DNA of 64,000 nucleotides from Heterobasidion occidentale (Eukaryota > Basidiomycota > Agaricomycetes > Russulales > Bondarzewiaceae), in contig JBCAQO010000005.1 in assembly GCA_039111635.1 (NCBI GenBank), positions 1,550,001-1,614,000 on the forward strand, in the 5' to 3' direction. The position numbers and the translations under genes were made by a program. Below, one piece after another: positions 11,101 to 23,424 of the stretch. How positions within the stretch are numbered: position 1 is the first letter of the stretch; each line of letters starts with the position of its first letter. The notes below the pieces were generated by a model. It searched no databases and was not told the origin of the DNA. It saw only the letters and a list, made by a program, of their open reading frames with translations.

Positions 11101-12923
11101 AAGATCCTGCCGAACAATTGAGGTACGTAGATAGCCTTTCTCTTCTAGATAAGCCCGATAACGACCCATTCACAGGCATTGGCAAGAGCAAGGGAGCGCC
11201 GCTGAAGCTCGTTTCAACGAATTGACTCAACAGGTCAACGAAAGCCGTCAAAGATTCGGCGAATTGCAACGCGCCATTGAGGATCTGAAGGTACGACCTT
11301 CTCCGTTTTAAAGTCTGACAGAATAGACATTAAATAACCCATTGATCTTTAGAGACAAGAGCGGGCTGCTGCGCGCGCTGTAGCAGATGCGAAGAGCGTG
11401 CGAGATAACTTGCAGAACGAAGCCAACGAGAGTGTGCCTCTCGAGACCGCCGGGTTAGAGCAAGCAAAGCAGGTCAGCCTCACTTCACGTCAGGGGATCA
11501 ATGAGCTCACGCACATATGAATGACAGGAACAAGAGCGAGAGCGAGACTCCTTGCTTGCACAGTTCGAGTCTTCGGCCGCGAGCAAAGTCAAGATTGACG
11601 AAGCGCAAGTACCTCTACTCGAAGAGTTGAAGGGTGTCAAGGCTGAGATTGAAGATTTCGACGCGATGCAACGACAGTTTGTTGTAAGCCTCCCGAACGA
11701 GCACGTTGTGTGTCGCATCGAGCTCACGCGATCATCCTTTACAGGAAAAAACCGAGGCAGCTGCTGAGCGACACATGGCTACTCAGTCTGCCACTCAGCA
11801 CTGGACGAAAAAATACAAGGAAGAGCTGACGAAAGTCAATGAGGCAGACGAGCGAGCTCAGTTGGTCCAGAAGGAGTTTGAGGTAATCACTCATGTTAAC
11901 TCGCTCAGTATCTCTCGCTGATCAGGAACCCAGAACTGGACGGAGAAAGCCGAGGAGTATTGCGCAAGAGTAGACAATCCGCGCAAACCTGATGAAGTCC
12001 AACGTCAGCTGGAGAGTGTACAGAGGGCGCTGAAGGAACGAGAGAAGAGGTAAGCGCCTTTTGAGACTTGATCCAAGTTTGAGCTCACCGTGCTTTATCA
12101 GACACGGCGCGACTGTTGAAGAGATGACTATTGAGGTCAACAGAACACAGGCGGCCTATGAGACGGCCAAGAAAGACCTGAAGAGTATGTACACCTTGAA
12201 TAAAGTAAGCGATTGTCGAGCCATTCCATACCATCCTGCTCGACGTTTCATCAGGCTCTGAAGAAAGCCCTTCGCCTTCGCTTCAACAAATGGTACGATT
12301 TCCGCCGTCACATCGCATTCCGATGCAAGGTTGTATTCCAGTACCATCTTTCCAATCGTGGGTACTTCGGAAAGGTGCTCTTCAACCACCAGGACGGCAC
12401 GTTGCAACTCAAGGTATCTTCGACTGGTTGATAGGGCTTCGGCTTTGCTGACAGGAATTGCAGGTCCAAACGGATGAACAGCATGGCACACAGCAGGGCA
12501 GCAGGGACAAGGATCCCCGTTCCTTGAGTGGAGGAGAGAAGTCGTTCGCCACCATCTGTCTGCTGCTCGCCATGTGGGAGTCCATCGGCAGTCCTATTCG
12601 ATGCCTCGGTGAGCCGCTAATCATCTCTGTTGCACCATTGCGCTCACCTATTCCTTAGACGAGTTCGATGTTTTCATGGACGCTGTCAATCGCCGTATCA
12701 GCATGAAGATGATGGTGAGGGCAGCGTCTTCGCTTCATTGGAATATTTCTAAGCCCATCTCCTGCAGATCGACACCGCCAATTCGTCCGACGGCAAGCAG
12801 TACGTGCTCATCACCCCGCAAAACATGCAGAGCATACATCTAGGCAACACTGTACGTGTGCATCGCATGTCTGACCCGGAGCGCGGTCAAGGTGTTTTGG
12901 CGTATGGCCAAACAGTCGCTTGA
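8178..12923 (+). CDS. SMC6: Structural maintenance of chromosomes protein 6 (Smc5/6 complex)
   Basis: ATG at 8178 starts an acidic, Arg/Lys-rich N-terminal tail. Then comes the head domain: EGVEMHQFMCHKYLTFKFG, Walker A GHNGSGKSA and CDHMNIQVDNPMNVLTQ. Long coiled coils (about 9.4-10.4 kb and 11.2-12.2 kb) flank a hinge around PLGVYVKVEDPQKWAG. The C-terminal half gives the ABC signature RSLSGGEKSFATICLLLAMW, Walker B CLDEFDVFMD and a final VLITPQNMQSIHL before TGA at 12921. The SLSGGEKSF and ITPQ forms point to Smc6 and not Smc5. Smc6 pairs with Smc5 and the Nse proteins, including a SUMO ligase, in DNA repair and replication-fork handling in the nucleus. About 1,150 residues over many exons. 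Key splice points: introns 8682-8734 and 8747-8835 leave a 12-nt exon between them (8735-8746). Confidence 0.93.
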
Positions 12924-13994
12924 TAACCTATGTCGTGATTCTCTTGTCTTGGTTCTTATGTTATTCTTTAGTATATGCGTACGTATGCTACAGGTCGAGT
13001 CCAAGTGCATGCTTCCTACTACGATACACATCGCAGCTATCTTATCTTACTATGTCTGGTGACCAGCGCTGAGACCTTCTACTGACGATGTGGCAAGGTG
13101 GAACACAGTACGCCTCCCGGCATGTTTAGCTGCCCATCTCGCCGGAAAGCCATTGCATTGAAGCATTGCATCTATCCTGCCTGTCTTCATATTCTCCAGG
13201 AGGAGGGAGAAGGTTGGTTGTGGAAAGGCGCTGTCTCCAACGTTTGCATCGTATCCAGGGGGGATAAACTGGTATTATGGTTCTTTGTTGTACCTACAGT
13301 CATTCGAAGCCTCCATGCGTGTGCAACATCTTGCTGCGTTCCGTAGATGCCCTGGCCGCATGACAGGCCGCCGATGTTCATGCTGTTCCTTCACATGTAC
13401 GTGACTACGTTCTTGGGAGCAAAGTCGCAGCGAAATTTTACATGTGAGCAAAACATGCTGCACTCAACCCTGTAGAGCTAAGATGAGAGAGGATTCCATG
13501 TAGGAAGAATGATCACGCATTGCTCAGGATGATTGGAGAGGTGTGAAGATTCGTCTCGGTTTGTTTGCTCCTTTCATGTTCGACCTTGCTCTCTGATCAC
13601 CCCTAGGACTTCTCTTGAACATCATTCGATCACTTGGAAGGTAATCACTTGGAAGGTAACCAGAATGCTCACCAATGTAAGTCCGCTATAGGCTTCGACG
13701 GAACCTGTAAACTTTGACGAGCGGAGGCGAAATGAACCTGTTCCGTAGCGTCGTATCGTGTTTGACATATCCGGTATCTTGAAGATTAGCCAATCGGCGA
13801 GAACGTGTGTTCTCTTATATCCGATCTCTATCAATAAGAACCCGAATATTGCCCTTCTAGTTATGCCCTGTAGTGGTACCTCATATGTACATCTGCCCTC
13901 TGAGAGTTGTACTAATCAGCTCAAAATAATCGGATGATGTCAACAGCTCCACCCTCAGACGCTTGAAAAAACGTTCACAGGATAGACAGAGAGT
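12924..13994. other. Intergenic between convergent SMC6 and BCKDH E1-alpha genes
   Basis: No convincing coding frame. It holds the 3' UTRs of the two convergent genes and, at 13629-13658, two perfect tandem copies of a 15-bp unit. Confidence 0.5.
13629..13658. repeat. Two perfect tandem copies of a 15-bp unit
   Basis: The unit ATCACTTGGAAGGTA occurs twice head to tail with no mismatch. It lies in non-coding sequence. It may be a simple replication-slippage duplication. Confidence 0.8.
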
Positions 13995-15869
13995 TCATTC
14001 GATCTTTCCATGGTCTCGTGTGAGTTCTTCGCCATTGCCCTTGAACTTTCTTAATTCCGACCGCCACGGCTCCCACGTCTGCCCATACTTCTTGAGCAAC
14101 CCTGCAAGTTCCTGTCTTTGTTCCTTCTGCAAGGGGGAGCGGTCAACCCTTACACGAGGCACAAATGGATAAGAACTTGCGATATTCCAAGGTTCCTCAC
14201 CGCCATACACATCAGTGAACATCTCCTTGAGTTCATGTCGCTTTAGCCCTTCAGCGCGTTTGAAAGCCTGCATTACGTCTTTCTTCAACCTCGCTTTGAG
14301 TTCTTCTTCGTCATCGTCAGACCACCAGCCGCGAGTCTGCAAAAACAAGCGGAAGCGCGATATGGGATTATCTATCCGCTTTCGGTCCTCGACTTCCTGC
14401 CTCGCCCGATACGCAAAAGAATCATCGGAAGTGGAGTGGTGGCCGACACTGTGAGAATAAGTCAGGCTTCCATTTTCTACTGCTGCGTTTCAATTATAAA
14501 GAAGCGGCGTCGGCCTAGGCCTGAACCTACCGATAGGTCATAGCTTCGATGAGAACACCCCGTCCGCTCTCAACGCAGCGTCGCCTCGCTTCTCTAGTGG
14601 CGCTCAATACAGCAAGAACGTCATTCCCATCAACCCGGATGGTGTCCATGCCGTACGCAGGTCCCCGTGCTGCAATACCGTCGCCATAGTACTGCTCTGT
14701 TGAAGGTGTAGAGATCGCAAAGCCGTTATTTCGCGCGATGAATAGCGTCGGAGATGGCAGGGTCGATGCGAATAACATTCCGGCGTGGAAATCGCCTTCA
14801 GAAGCCGCGCCCTCGCCGAAGTAGACGACGGCGCAATTCTTTCCCCGGCGTCGGGGATCGCGGCGGAGGGCGTAGGCAACGCCAGCCGCTTGCGGTATCT
14901 GTGTAGCCAGAGGTGAAGAGATGGTGTGGAAGTGGTATTCGGGAGAGCCCCAATGCTGCGAGAGGCTACAGTTACCTACAAGGAGAAAGGCGATCACAGT
15001 AGTATGCACTTACCACTGGCATCTGTTTACCCTTGCTAGAGAAATCTTCCTCGTTGCCAAAACACTGAGACATGGCGGCGTCAATGCCCCAGCCACGCCA
15101 GAGAAGTACACCCATTTCACGATATTGACCTGACGAGTACTCGTCTGCATTTTTGCTCTTACGCCAACATCCATAAGATAAAAAACGTACCCAGTACTCT
15201 GCCAGGGGATTGTTCAGATTTATGAGCTCGAAGGTAAATTGAACACCTACTCGTCGTCTGGGGCTAGAGCAGCAGCAGAGCCGATAATCGTTGCCTCTTC
15301 TCCGTACTGGGCAGGATGAGCTTATGTATAAACAAATGTTCTATGAACATACTAACAGCTGTCATCTGACCTAGTGTTAACGAAGGGGTCATCTCACTTG
15401 TGTGGGACGAGAACATACATAGAAGGATATTTTCCCTTGACGTTGAACGTTATATAGCAGGTTGTCCATGGTGGGTAGTAGCACCATATTCTCGTATCTG
15501 AGAATATCAGCTTCCAAGCCTATGCACAGACGCGAGGGACAACAAACATCTTCCGTGCATGGTCCCGGTCAATCTGCGGCGTATGGGTATGAGCCATCTG
15601 TGAAGTGTCATTTATGTGGGGCGGTGTACCTCAGGAAGCTCAGCGCCTTCTATCAGATTGCCAATGCCGTCCAAAATGCGATATGTTGGAATCTGCTTCC
15701 CTTCCTCAGTGATTGAATTGAAGAACCGCAACTTGGGAGTGATTGGGGATTGAGAGTTTGGAAGATGTGCAGGGCCCTCGGAAGAGAAATTTGCCGCGAG
15801 CTTGAGGAACGGCGTGCGTTTGAGATGGGTTCGAAGTGCGAGAGCCCTGGGAGAGAAGGTACGGATCAT
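13995..15869 (-). CDS. Branched-chain 2-oxoacid dehydrogenase E1 component, alpha subunit (mitochondrial)
   Basis: ATG at 15869 starts an Arg/Ser/Leu-rich, acid-poor presequence ([18 protein letters not shown]), a mitochondrial targeting type. Later exons give [69 protein letters not shown] and the thiamine diphosphate-binding stretch [14 protein letters not shown]...RNNGFAIST. The phosphorylation loop [13 protein letters not shown] is the regulatory site of the family. The protein ends at 13995. The enzyme decarboxylates 2-oxo acids from Leu, Ile and Val in the mitochondrial matrix, together with an E1-beta subunit, E2 and E3, which are not in this window. HHSTSDDS and IPTYR separate it from pyruvate dehydrogenase E1-alpha. 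Divergent from the membrane protein gene at 16540. Confidence 0.93.
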
Positions 15870-16539
15870 GGTCGATGCTGTGAGTGTGCAATGAGCGAAT
15901 GCGGGGGTGGCTGAAGAACGCCAAGTCTATACTGCACGTGATGGGACGTCGAAGATCGAAAATCAACCAACAACGTAGCTTGAAGTTTGTATCAGGCTGC
16001 GTCAATCCAGAATCCCTCGCTTGCGACGGGGCCTATCGTGGCCATAGTTCTTGGATATCGGAATCCTCGTGTTCGCCGGTGGGCATAGAGCGAGAGTCAT
16101 CATCACCTTATGGACTCGATCCCTAGATGTATGGGTGAGGCAGTTCCAGACGGTGCGTCGATGGGCGAGGCAAAAGGGAGGGTCGATGAGCATGTGGCGG
16201 ATTCGGAAACGGTCGTTACTGTGACGACGGCATGGTAGATCTTTAAATTGTTGGCGGGAGAAATCATTGGCTGCGGTTGGTGATAGCAACCGTGGAAAAG
16301 GAAGGGCAGATTGCCAGGGAGTCGGTCTGATGATATGCACGGCCTGACGGGGCGCAATTGCAAGTTGAGTAGAAGGCACGGTCTTCAGTCTCGCGGCGCG
16401 CACGGCGAGGGGACATCGGCATACTTCTCTTTCTAATACCCCTTCCTTCTTCCTCTTTCGCCGGCGTTTTTCTCTCTCGTCGCCTGCATGTCCACATCTC
16501 TCTGGCATTAGCAGCTCCGCATTGCCCCTTCGCGTGGTC
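15870..16539. promoter_or_regulatory. Divergent intergenic region between BCKDH E1-alpha and a type I membrane protein
   Basis: This 670-bp region lies between two ATG codons pointing away from each other and must contain both promoters. I see no clear TATA box. A pyrimidine-rich stretch (about 16420-16490), rich in CTTTC and TTCCT, lies just upstream of the plus-strand gene. Confidence 0.4.
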
Positions 16540-18117
16540 ATGTTCGTCGCCGCGTTCTTTCTAATCGCCTCTCTGGCTATAGGACCGCAGGCCGTCCTCG
16601 CAAAATTCAACTCCATCTTATTTTCTTCTATCCAGCAGTGCGGGCCCTTCAATGTTACCTTCAACGGAGGCTCTATGCCAGCAGCCCTCCCCCTCACGCT
16701 GACCGTCATTCCTTTCGATTCTGTTCCTATTTCTATTCCCATTCCACAGGCTTCATGGAATGCTACCACTGGCTCTGGTGCTGCTATCACCTTTCTCCCG
16801 TTAGCCGCTGATTCGAGGTTTATCGCATTACTGGAGGATGGGAACGGAACCGCAATGGGCGCCATTTCAGATGTCATCGGGGTTGACACTTCCGCTGACA
16901 CTTCATGTCTTCCCTCTGCAACAACTCAATCCGCGACTCCCTTCATCCTGAAGGAGACCCCTTCGCAGTGCGAGTCTTTCAACGTCACATTCAATGCGAC
17001 TCAGCACCGAGCGCCGACTATTCAAGCGTTTGTCCCTCGCGGCCGACCTTTCACCGTCAAACAAGACGCGGGGGGAAACGGCACTGGGTCAGCTTCCTAC
17101 CTGATGAACCTCGCGCGGGGATTTCAAGTAACTTTACTTTTCAATGACAATGGCACGCGCCAGACGTCGGATCTGTTGACTGTTGGTGGCGATTCGACCA
17201 GCAGTTCATCGTGTCTACCCAAATTTAATGCTACTTCGGCGGCTCCTGCAAAACCCTCGGGCGGTCTGTCTAGGTATGTTTGTATACTTCTGTTTTACAC
17301 GTTCCTTTCTAAACAGAGATTTCCCGGTGGTAGTGGCGGAGCCGTCGCAATTGGCGTCGTTTCCGGGACCATTGTAGGCGCAATGCTTATTCTTCTCGCT
17401 CTATTCTTCTATCGGGAGCGACGTAGGCGCCTTGCGCGATTGGATGAGACAATGAGGAAGATGGACATGGAGTCTGCGCCGAAGGACCCTAAGGCCTTCG
17501 ACTCACCACCCACTTCTCCTCCTACAAAGTTTTCACAGGAGCAAGCAGTCGGCCGGCAAAACATCCCTCGGTCCAACTATCTCTCGAAACCGCCCAATCA
17601 GACCTATGGCGCTTCTCCCGTAACCCCCGAATTCATCCAACGGCGCCCACCTTCACCACAATTCCGCACAGTCGAACTTGGGGATGGTTTTGTGGAAGTT
17701 CTGCCTCCCGGGTATCCGCCCCGTCGCTCCGAAGACCGTATGACCCAGTCAGACGCGCGCTCGATATCCTCCCTAGACATCGAAGGAATCCTTGAGGCGG
17801 CGACAATCGGCAACATGCCCAGAAACCCAACGACGCTTGACGACGCAAGCTCGGTTCGCAGTCCAGGCCGTCGATCCACACGTCCCTCTGTCAACCAACT
17901 TCGCCTCATGGACAGTTCAGGGATTCTCAGGACGAAACGTAGCCAGGAAAATCTGGACGTCCCGATGTCCGCCACGCCGTACGGTCGATTTTCCGGACTA
18001 TCTACTCTGGAGGTCCAGCGACGAGATCCCACACTGGGCCCAGACTCGGCGATCTCGCTCGGTACCATTTCGCCTATGAGGGGCAATCTCGTGAAAAGAG
18101 CACGGCGGACTATATGA
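16540..18117 (+). CDS. Type I single-pass membrane protein, function unknown; C-terminus probably frame-broken
   Basis: I place the start at the ATG at 16540, which begins a signal peptide (MFVAAFFLIASLAIGPQAVLA). The extracellular part has two similar Cys-containing modules, QQCGPFNVTFNGG and SQCESFNVTFNAT, each ending in SSCLP or TSCLP, with several N-glycosylation sequons. One 60-nt intron (17274-17333) precedes a Gly/Ser linker and a transmembrane helix (VAIGVVSGTIVGAMLILLALFF) with a basic stop-transfer RERRRRLARL. The cytoplasmic tail is Pro/Ser/Arg-rich. This architecture is common in Agaricomycetes and no function is known. The frame as given stops at 18117. A one-base gain in the G run at 18080-18083 would extend a similar-composition tail to a TAG at 18249-18251. 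Confidence 0.8.
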   Translation: MFVAAFFLIASLAIGPQAVLAKFNSILFSSIQQCGPFNVTFNGGSMPAALPLTLTVIPFDSVPISIPIPQASWNATTGSGAAITFLPLAADSRFIALLEDGNGTAMGAISDVIGVDTSADTSCLPSATTQSATPFILKETPSQCESFNVTFNATQHRAPTIQAFVPRGRPFTVKQDAGGNGTGSASYLMNLARGFQVTLLFNDNGTRQTSDLLTVGGDSTSSSSCLPKFNATSAAPAKPSGGLSRYVCILLFYTFLSKQRFPGGSGGAVAIGVVSGTIVGAMLILLALFFYRERRRRLARLDETMRKMDMESAPKDPKAFDSPPTSPPTKFSQEQAVGRQNIPRSNYLSKPPNQTYGASPVTPEFIQRRPPSPQFRTVELGDGFVEVLPPGYPPRRSEDRMTQSDARSISSLDIEGILEAATIGNMPRNPTTLDDASSVRSPGRRSTRPSVNQLRLMDSSGILRTKRSQENLDVPMSATPYGRFSGLSTLEVQRRDPTLGPDSAISLGTISPMRGNLVKRARRTI

Positions 18118-18251
18118 GCGAGGTGGGGAGCATACGGTCGGGCCGAGTATCGGACAGGTATACACAGCGTCTCCAGGGTCGGACTAGTGGAGACTGGGAT
18201 GTAGGAGGGCCAGTTGGTATAGGGCGAGGATCAGGTCCGTCGAGGATATAG

Positions 18252-19011
18252 TGTTCGATTTTTTTTATTCGGGTTCGTATAACTGAGCATGAACGGCCCT
18301 TGAGCAGCTTGTGGTCTCCGCTGTATCATATTCACGCGTTGCTTTTTCCTTTTCCTTTTGTCAAGCAGGTCTTACCATACGTCGAAAAGCTTCGCACTCA
18401 TCACTGCCACCTGTGTTTTACCTGGTTTTGCGCTTCCGCTCTGTGTATCAGTACGTGCTGCATATCTAGACGTTGATCCAGTCCGCTTGCTATCGTGTAT
18501 GCACCGGTCGTATATGTTCATTCATGATCACAGGCAAATACTGCACGATACATCAGAACCGAGAGATTACTCCGTGTACTGTACTTTTTGATCAGATTTT
18601 GAATGTCTGAGGACAGGGATGAATGGTGTTTCAAAGCCCTGTCAACCAAAAAAACATCCTAGTGCTGTCCGGGGTGCCATATGTCTTGTTGTGGAATCCA
18701 AATTGTAATACTCGAGTCTCCAGGAGACTCATCACCGACGGAACCTAGCCGACGGAATCGTAAAGAGCAAACAATCTCATGCGGGGCTATAACTCACCAG
18801 AGAGCCCTGTTCCAGCGCTCAGCGGCCTGATGATGATTCATGCGCTGCTTGTCAGGAAGTGGTTTTTGGAAAAAGGTACGAAGGAAGGGACAGGGCGCAC
18901 GAATTCGCTCAGAAACATCTCAACTTGAAACAACAGCGACACAGAAGTAGGCAACTCACCTGCCGAATGTTCCTGCCTTCCATGCAGCATGACTGAGACA
19001 TATTCGAGCTC
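18252..19011. other. Intergenic between convergent genes
   Basis: No coding frame that I trust. Contains T-rich and CT-rich tracts (around 18257-18360), likely 3' UTR and poly(A)-signal context of the membrane protein gene. Confidence 0.45.
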
Positions 19012-19363
19012 TCAGTCATCTTGAGGCAGCTTCGTCGCCGCCTGCCGCGCCCTGCGCCTGCCGCCCATCATGATGTCCACATAATCCGCCCCTCCTAGGA
19101 CATGGCCTTCCGATCCAGGTTTGCGGTTACCCGTCTTGCCTTGAGCGCAGCCTTTTTCTTAGCGGTCGTGATAGTGGCGGATTGCTCAGAATGCGCGTTC
19201 CCACCGGTCTTGATCACTTGGCTCGTGGTTGTCTTTTTCTGCTCGCGTAACGATCGAAAAGTAGAGAAGAGCCCCAGTTTGAGTCTGCGGTGATGTTCCT
19301 AGCGGATCAGGGGAGAAACAAGAGACATACCGTGCGCTTGTGAAGTTTGGCGCTTTTTCCCAT
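19012..19363 (-). CDS. Small basic conserved protein (MGKSAK family), with a one-base frame break
   Basis: Exon 1 (19363-19331) encodes MGKSAKLHKRT. A 92-nt intron (19239-19330, GT-AG) follows. Exon 2 continues with KKTTTSQVIKTGG and ITTAKKKAALKA, then, in another frame, GHVLGGADYVDIMMGGRRRA and a final KLPQDD before TGA at 19012. The start and the GGADYV.LMMGGRR end resemble a small basidiomycete protein of about 80-90 residues that I recognise by pattern but cannot name. The two halves join only if one base is added near 19134-19138. Its high Lys/Arg content suggests a nuclear or nucleic-acid-associated protein, but that is only a guess. Confidence 0.6.
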
Positions 19364-19963
19364 GTTGAATGTACCGTGTCCAGAGGAAACACGACTGCCT
19401 TCTGCGTGAGACCGTGATATCGTTGTCTGAATGGGGTATGGAGTCTTTCGCCCAGAAAGGTTGAACACGACTAAGTATATCCTAGTATACCCCGGTCCTA
19501 TCGGGCATCCCCACCTGATGGATTATTCCGAAAGCTGACTATGGGCGACTAGCAAGACCTCCCTGAAGAGTTTCTGCATCGGATCAGCAACGATGCCTAC
19601 ATGTGGAGTCGTGGACGAAGTTAGTCTGAAGTCAATCGGGGCAATTGAACATTTCTTATTTCTTACACATGACCTGAAAGCCTGCTGGTCATAGAGCGAA
19701 CATATATTTCATATCCTTGTGCATGGAAATAGTACGAGACATCTAGTGTGATCAATGCAAAGCATATGGAGTACCGTAGTAGTACCGTGCCGATCCAAAG
19801 CAATGGACGATATGGGCGTCTAAAAGTACGACCTAAGTAGCATTTACATGCATGTCTATCGGACAGAAATAGTCGCAAGCAAGTCCAACCGACAGTAATA
19901 CATTAAAGTACAAGGCATACGCGAATCTATCGCGGACCTTATGATGAACGTGCACAAGAAGAT
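19364..19963. other. Intergenic, no gene recognised
   Basis: Lies between two minus-strand genes and should contain the 3' UTR of the DAHP synthase gene and the promoter of the small basic protein gene. No open frame with protein-like features. Confidence 0.45.
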
Positions 19964-21370
<1,407 letters not shown>

Positions 21371-22031
21371 GTTGAGATCGACGGAAGGGATAGTAGTAGT
21401 AGACACTAAGTGGTCGAGAAAAGACGTCAATGAGACTAGCGTCGCGGATGGGAGGGGTGGGGTGGGTGAGGGGAGGTGAAGGCCAGTTGATCGAGCGAGG
21501 GGGTTTATATATTGCGGGACTTACTTGTAGTTTTGTCAAAAGCCCACTGCTTACGGTCAAAAATTTGCAGTTAGAGAAGGGGATGGCAGCTAGTCATATC
21601 CAGCAAGGCCCCGAGCACCTCACATACCGTCGATCCTTTCCAAATTGATCTTGATATTTCCGGTGATGTCGCAGCTATGCCATTTCCTAATCTGTAGACG
21701 CCTGTAGACGCTGCCAGCTACCAGCGGAGGCTTAGGAAACTTGACAATTTCATGTATGTTGTACATACGGTGTGGAAGACCTCCGGTGCAGTCGCTAGAC
21801 AACTTCCCCGCTAGCGCCTGCCTCGGCTTTGCGATGTTTTGCACTCGTGGCCACCATTGTCGCTTCGATGGCCCTCGAGCAGCATTTGTGAGTTGATGAT
21901 GCTCGTGTAATAAACACGATGGTGAGGGTTTCCGAGGTCCTCTTCACGTGTATCCTCACGTTCGAATTCCTGCGAAGAACTGGCAGCTCGCGCATCAGTG
22001 ACGGGTTTGCTTTCGACCCTCATTCTCCAAC
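21371..22031. promoter_or_regulatory. Divergent promoter region of DAHP synthase (-) and TIM9 (+)
   Basis: A minus-strand ATATATAAA (plus-strand TTTATATAT at 21504-21512) is followed by a pyrimidine-rich tract (ACCTCCCCTCACCCACC on the minus strand), a classic fungal promoter and start-site context for the DAHP synthase gene. No clear box is seen on the TIM9 side. Confidence 0.5.
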
Positions 22032-22473
22032 ATGGACTTCTCACAATTCAATGCGGCGGAGCAGGCACACATGAGCAAAGTCATAGAGAAGAAGCAGGTA
22101 TGTGGATGGAGTGGCTGTCTGTCAATTCAATTGGCTTGGCTGATCGCCACCTCCGCCGGCGACAGATGCAGGACTTTATGCGAATGTATTCAAGCCTCGT
22201 GGAGAGGTGTTTCAATTCCTGTTGCAATGACTTTACGAGCAAGGCGTTGTCCACAAAAGAGGTCCGCTTCTTTGATGTCTCTCACTCCCAGAGCTCCATT
22301 GACACGTTCGGTTCAGGAGCAGTGCATGCTTAATTGCGCAGACAAGTTCCTGAAGCATTCGGAAAGGGTTGGGGCGCGCTTTGCAGAGCAGAATGCAGGT
22401 GAGTGTTCAGATTGGCAAGTCATTCTTGTATTGAAAATATTCCACAGAGGCCATGAACGCTTTACAAAAATAA
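22032..22473 (+). CDS. TIM9: Mitochondrial intermembrane-space import chaperone Tim9
   Basis: Four exons: 22032-22097, 22166-22261, 22317-22398 and 22448-22473. The joined protein begins [20 protein letters not shown] and has the twin CX3C motif, CFNSC and CMLNC, spaced as in small Tim proteins. The LVERCFNSC and [16 protein letters not shown] blocks are those of Tim9. The protein is about 90 residues, the usual size. Tim9 forms a hexamer with Tim10 that escorts hydrophobic carrier proteins across the intermembrane space to the TIM22 complex; the cysteines form two intramolecular disulfides after Mia40-dependent oxidation. All intron ends are GT-AG. Confidence 0.95.
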
Positions 22474-23424
22474 CCTCACATCTCGTTAAGGCTTTGGACC
22501 CTGTATCGTATCTTTGCGTAATACCATCTCTCCCCGTTTGATGGCTGCCTAGGCGTTTTTTGGAGGGCAGCCCGAGCCCGAGGGCCGACCTCCGAGTCTC
22601 AACTATATCCCGCCTTGCAGTCCAACGGGCTTGGTCTATTCACGACACTCTCCCTCGTCCTGAGACGCACCGAACGCCCAAAGATGCTTTATGTGATTTC
22701 TTTACGCATGCGGATTTCTCATTCTGATACGTACACCTTGTGTATGAAATGCACACTAGTGCACGGAGTATCCGACCGCTCATATGTACGTCGAGTCATC
22801 TGGCTCTTTTCACTCTCTTCCCGAACTGCTCGCGCCAAAGAACGTGGATCTGATTCAGCTGATGTGAGCCTTTTGCAATACGATGCTGGGCAAGCAATTG
22901 TGTAGTTTGCGTAACACACAATTCCGAATCGAAGTGTCCTTTGCGCATATGTGAGGATCGAGAAGCAGATACGGAGGCTGCCTGCCAGGTAAATGCACTT
23001 GGAAGTTCCTTGACCATGGGTGCCATGATGAGACTTCGCACTTGGAATTATGAAAGAAGATGATTGTAGTCCAAGACGACGCTCGAGCTCCAATGTTCGC
23101 TAATAATCGTCGCGCCCACCAAAAGCATAGCAAGGATCTGCAAGGATTTGGGTCGGCTGCTCCTGATTGTGGCTCATCCTGGCTCATCGCTTGGCTAGTG
23201 GTACATATCCTCGACAAACACAATGAGAACGCCAACAATGAGAACGCGGACGTGTATCAGTCACATGTTTTTCTGTCAGCGACATTGACAGGCAGTGCCC
23301 GAGCTCTCCGAGTTACGGGTAGGACAGCATCCAGAACGAGCCGCTTATTCTCAGTCGCAATGTGAATCGTCATTATAAACCACTCCACTTGCTCAACCCC
23401 TCTCAAGAAACATTCACCACAACC
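22474..23424. other. Intergenic; promoter of the peroxiredoxin gene near its right end
   Basis: No recognisable coding sequence. TATAAA at 23374-23379 lies 46 bp before the peroxiredoxin ATG. An imperfect 15-bp tandem duplication based on CAATGAGAACGC is present at about 23221-23248. Confidence 0.5.

Noticed and set aside
16002..16901. 299-codon minus-strand open frame
   Set aside because: It is antisense to the first exon of the type I membrane protein, whose signal peptide and repeats are clear; the antisense product has no domain features.
18062..18157. An intron to explain the frame change at the end of the type I membrane protein
   Set aside because: Possible GT-AG pairs are too short, of the wrong length modulo 3, or lead to an early stop; a one-base loss fits better.
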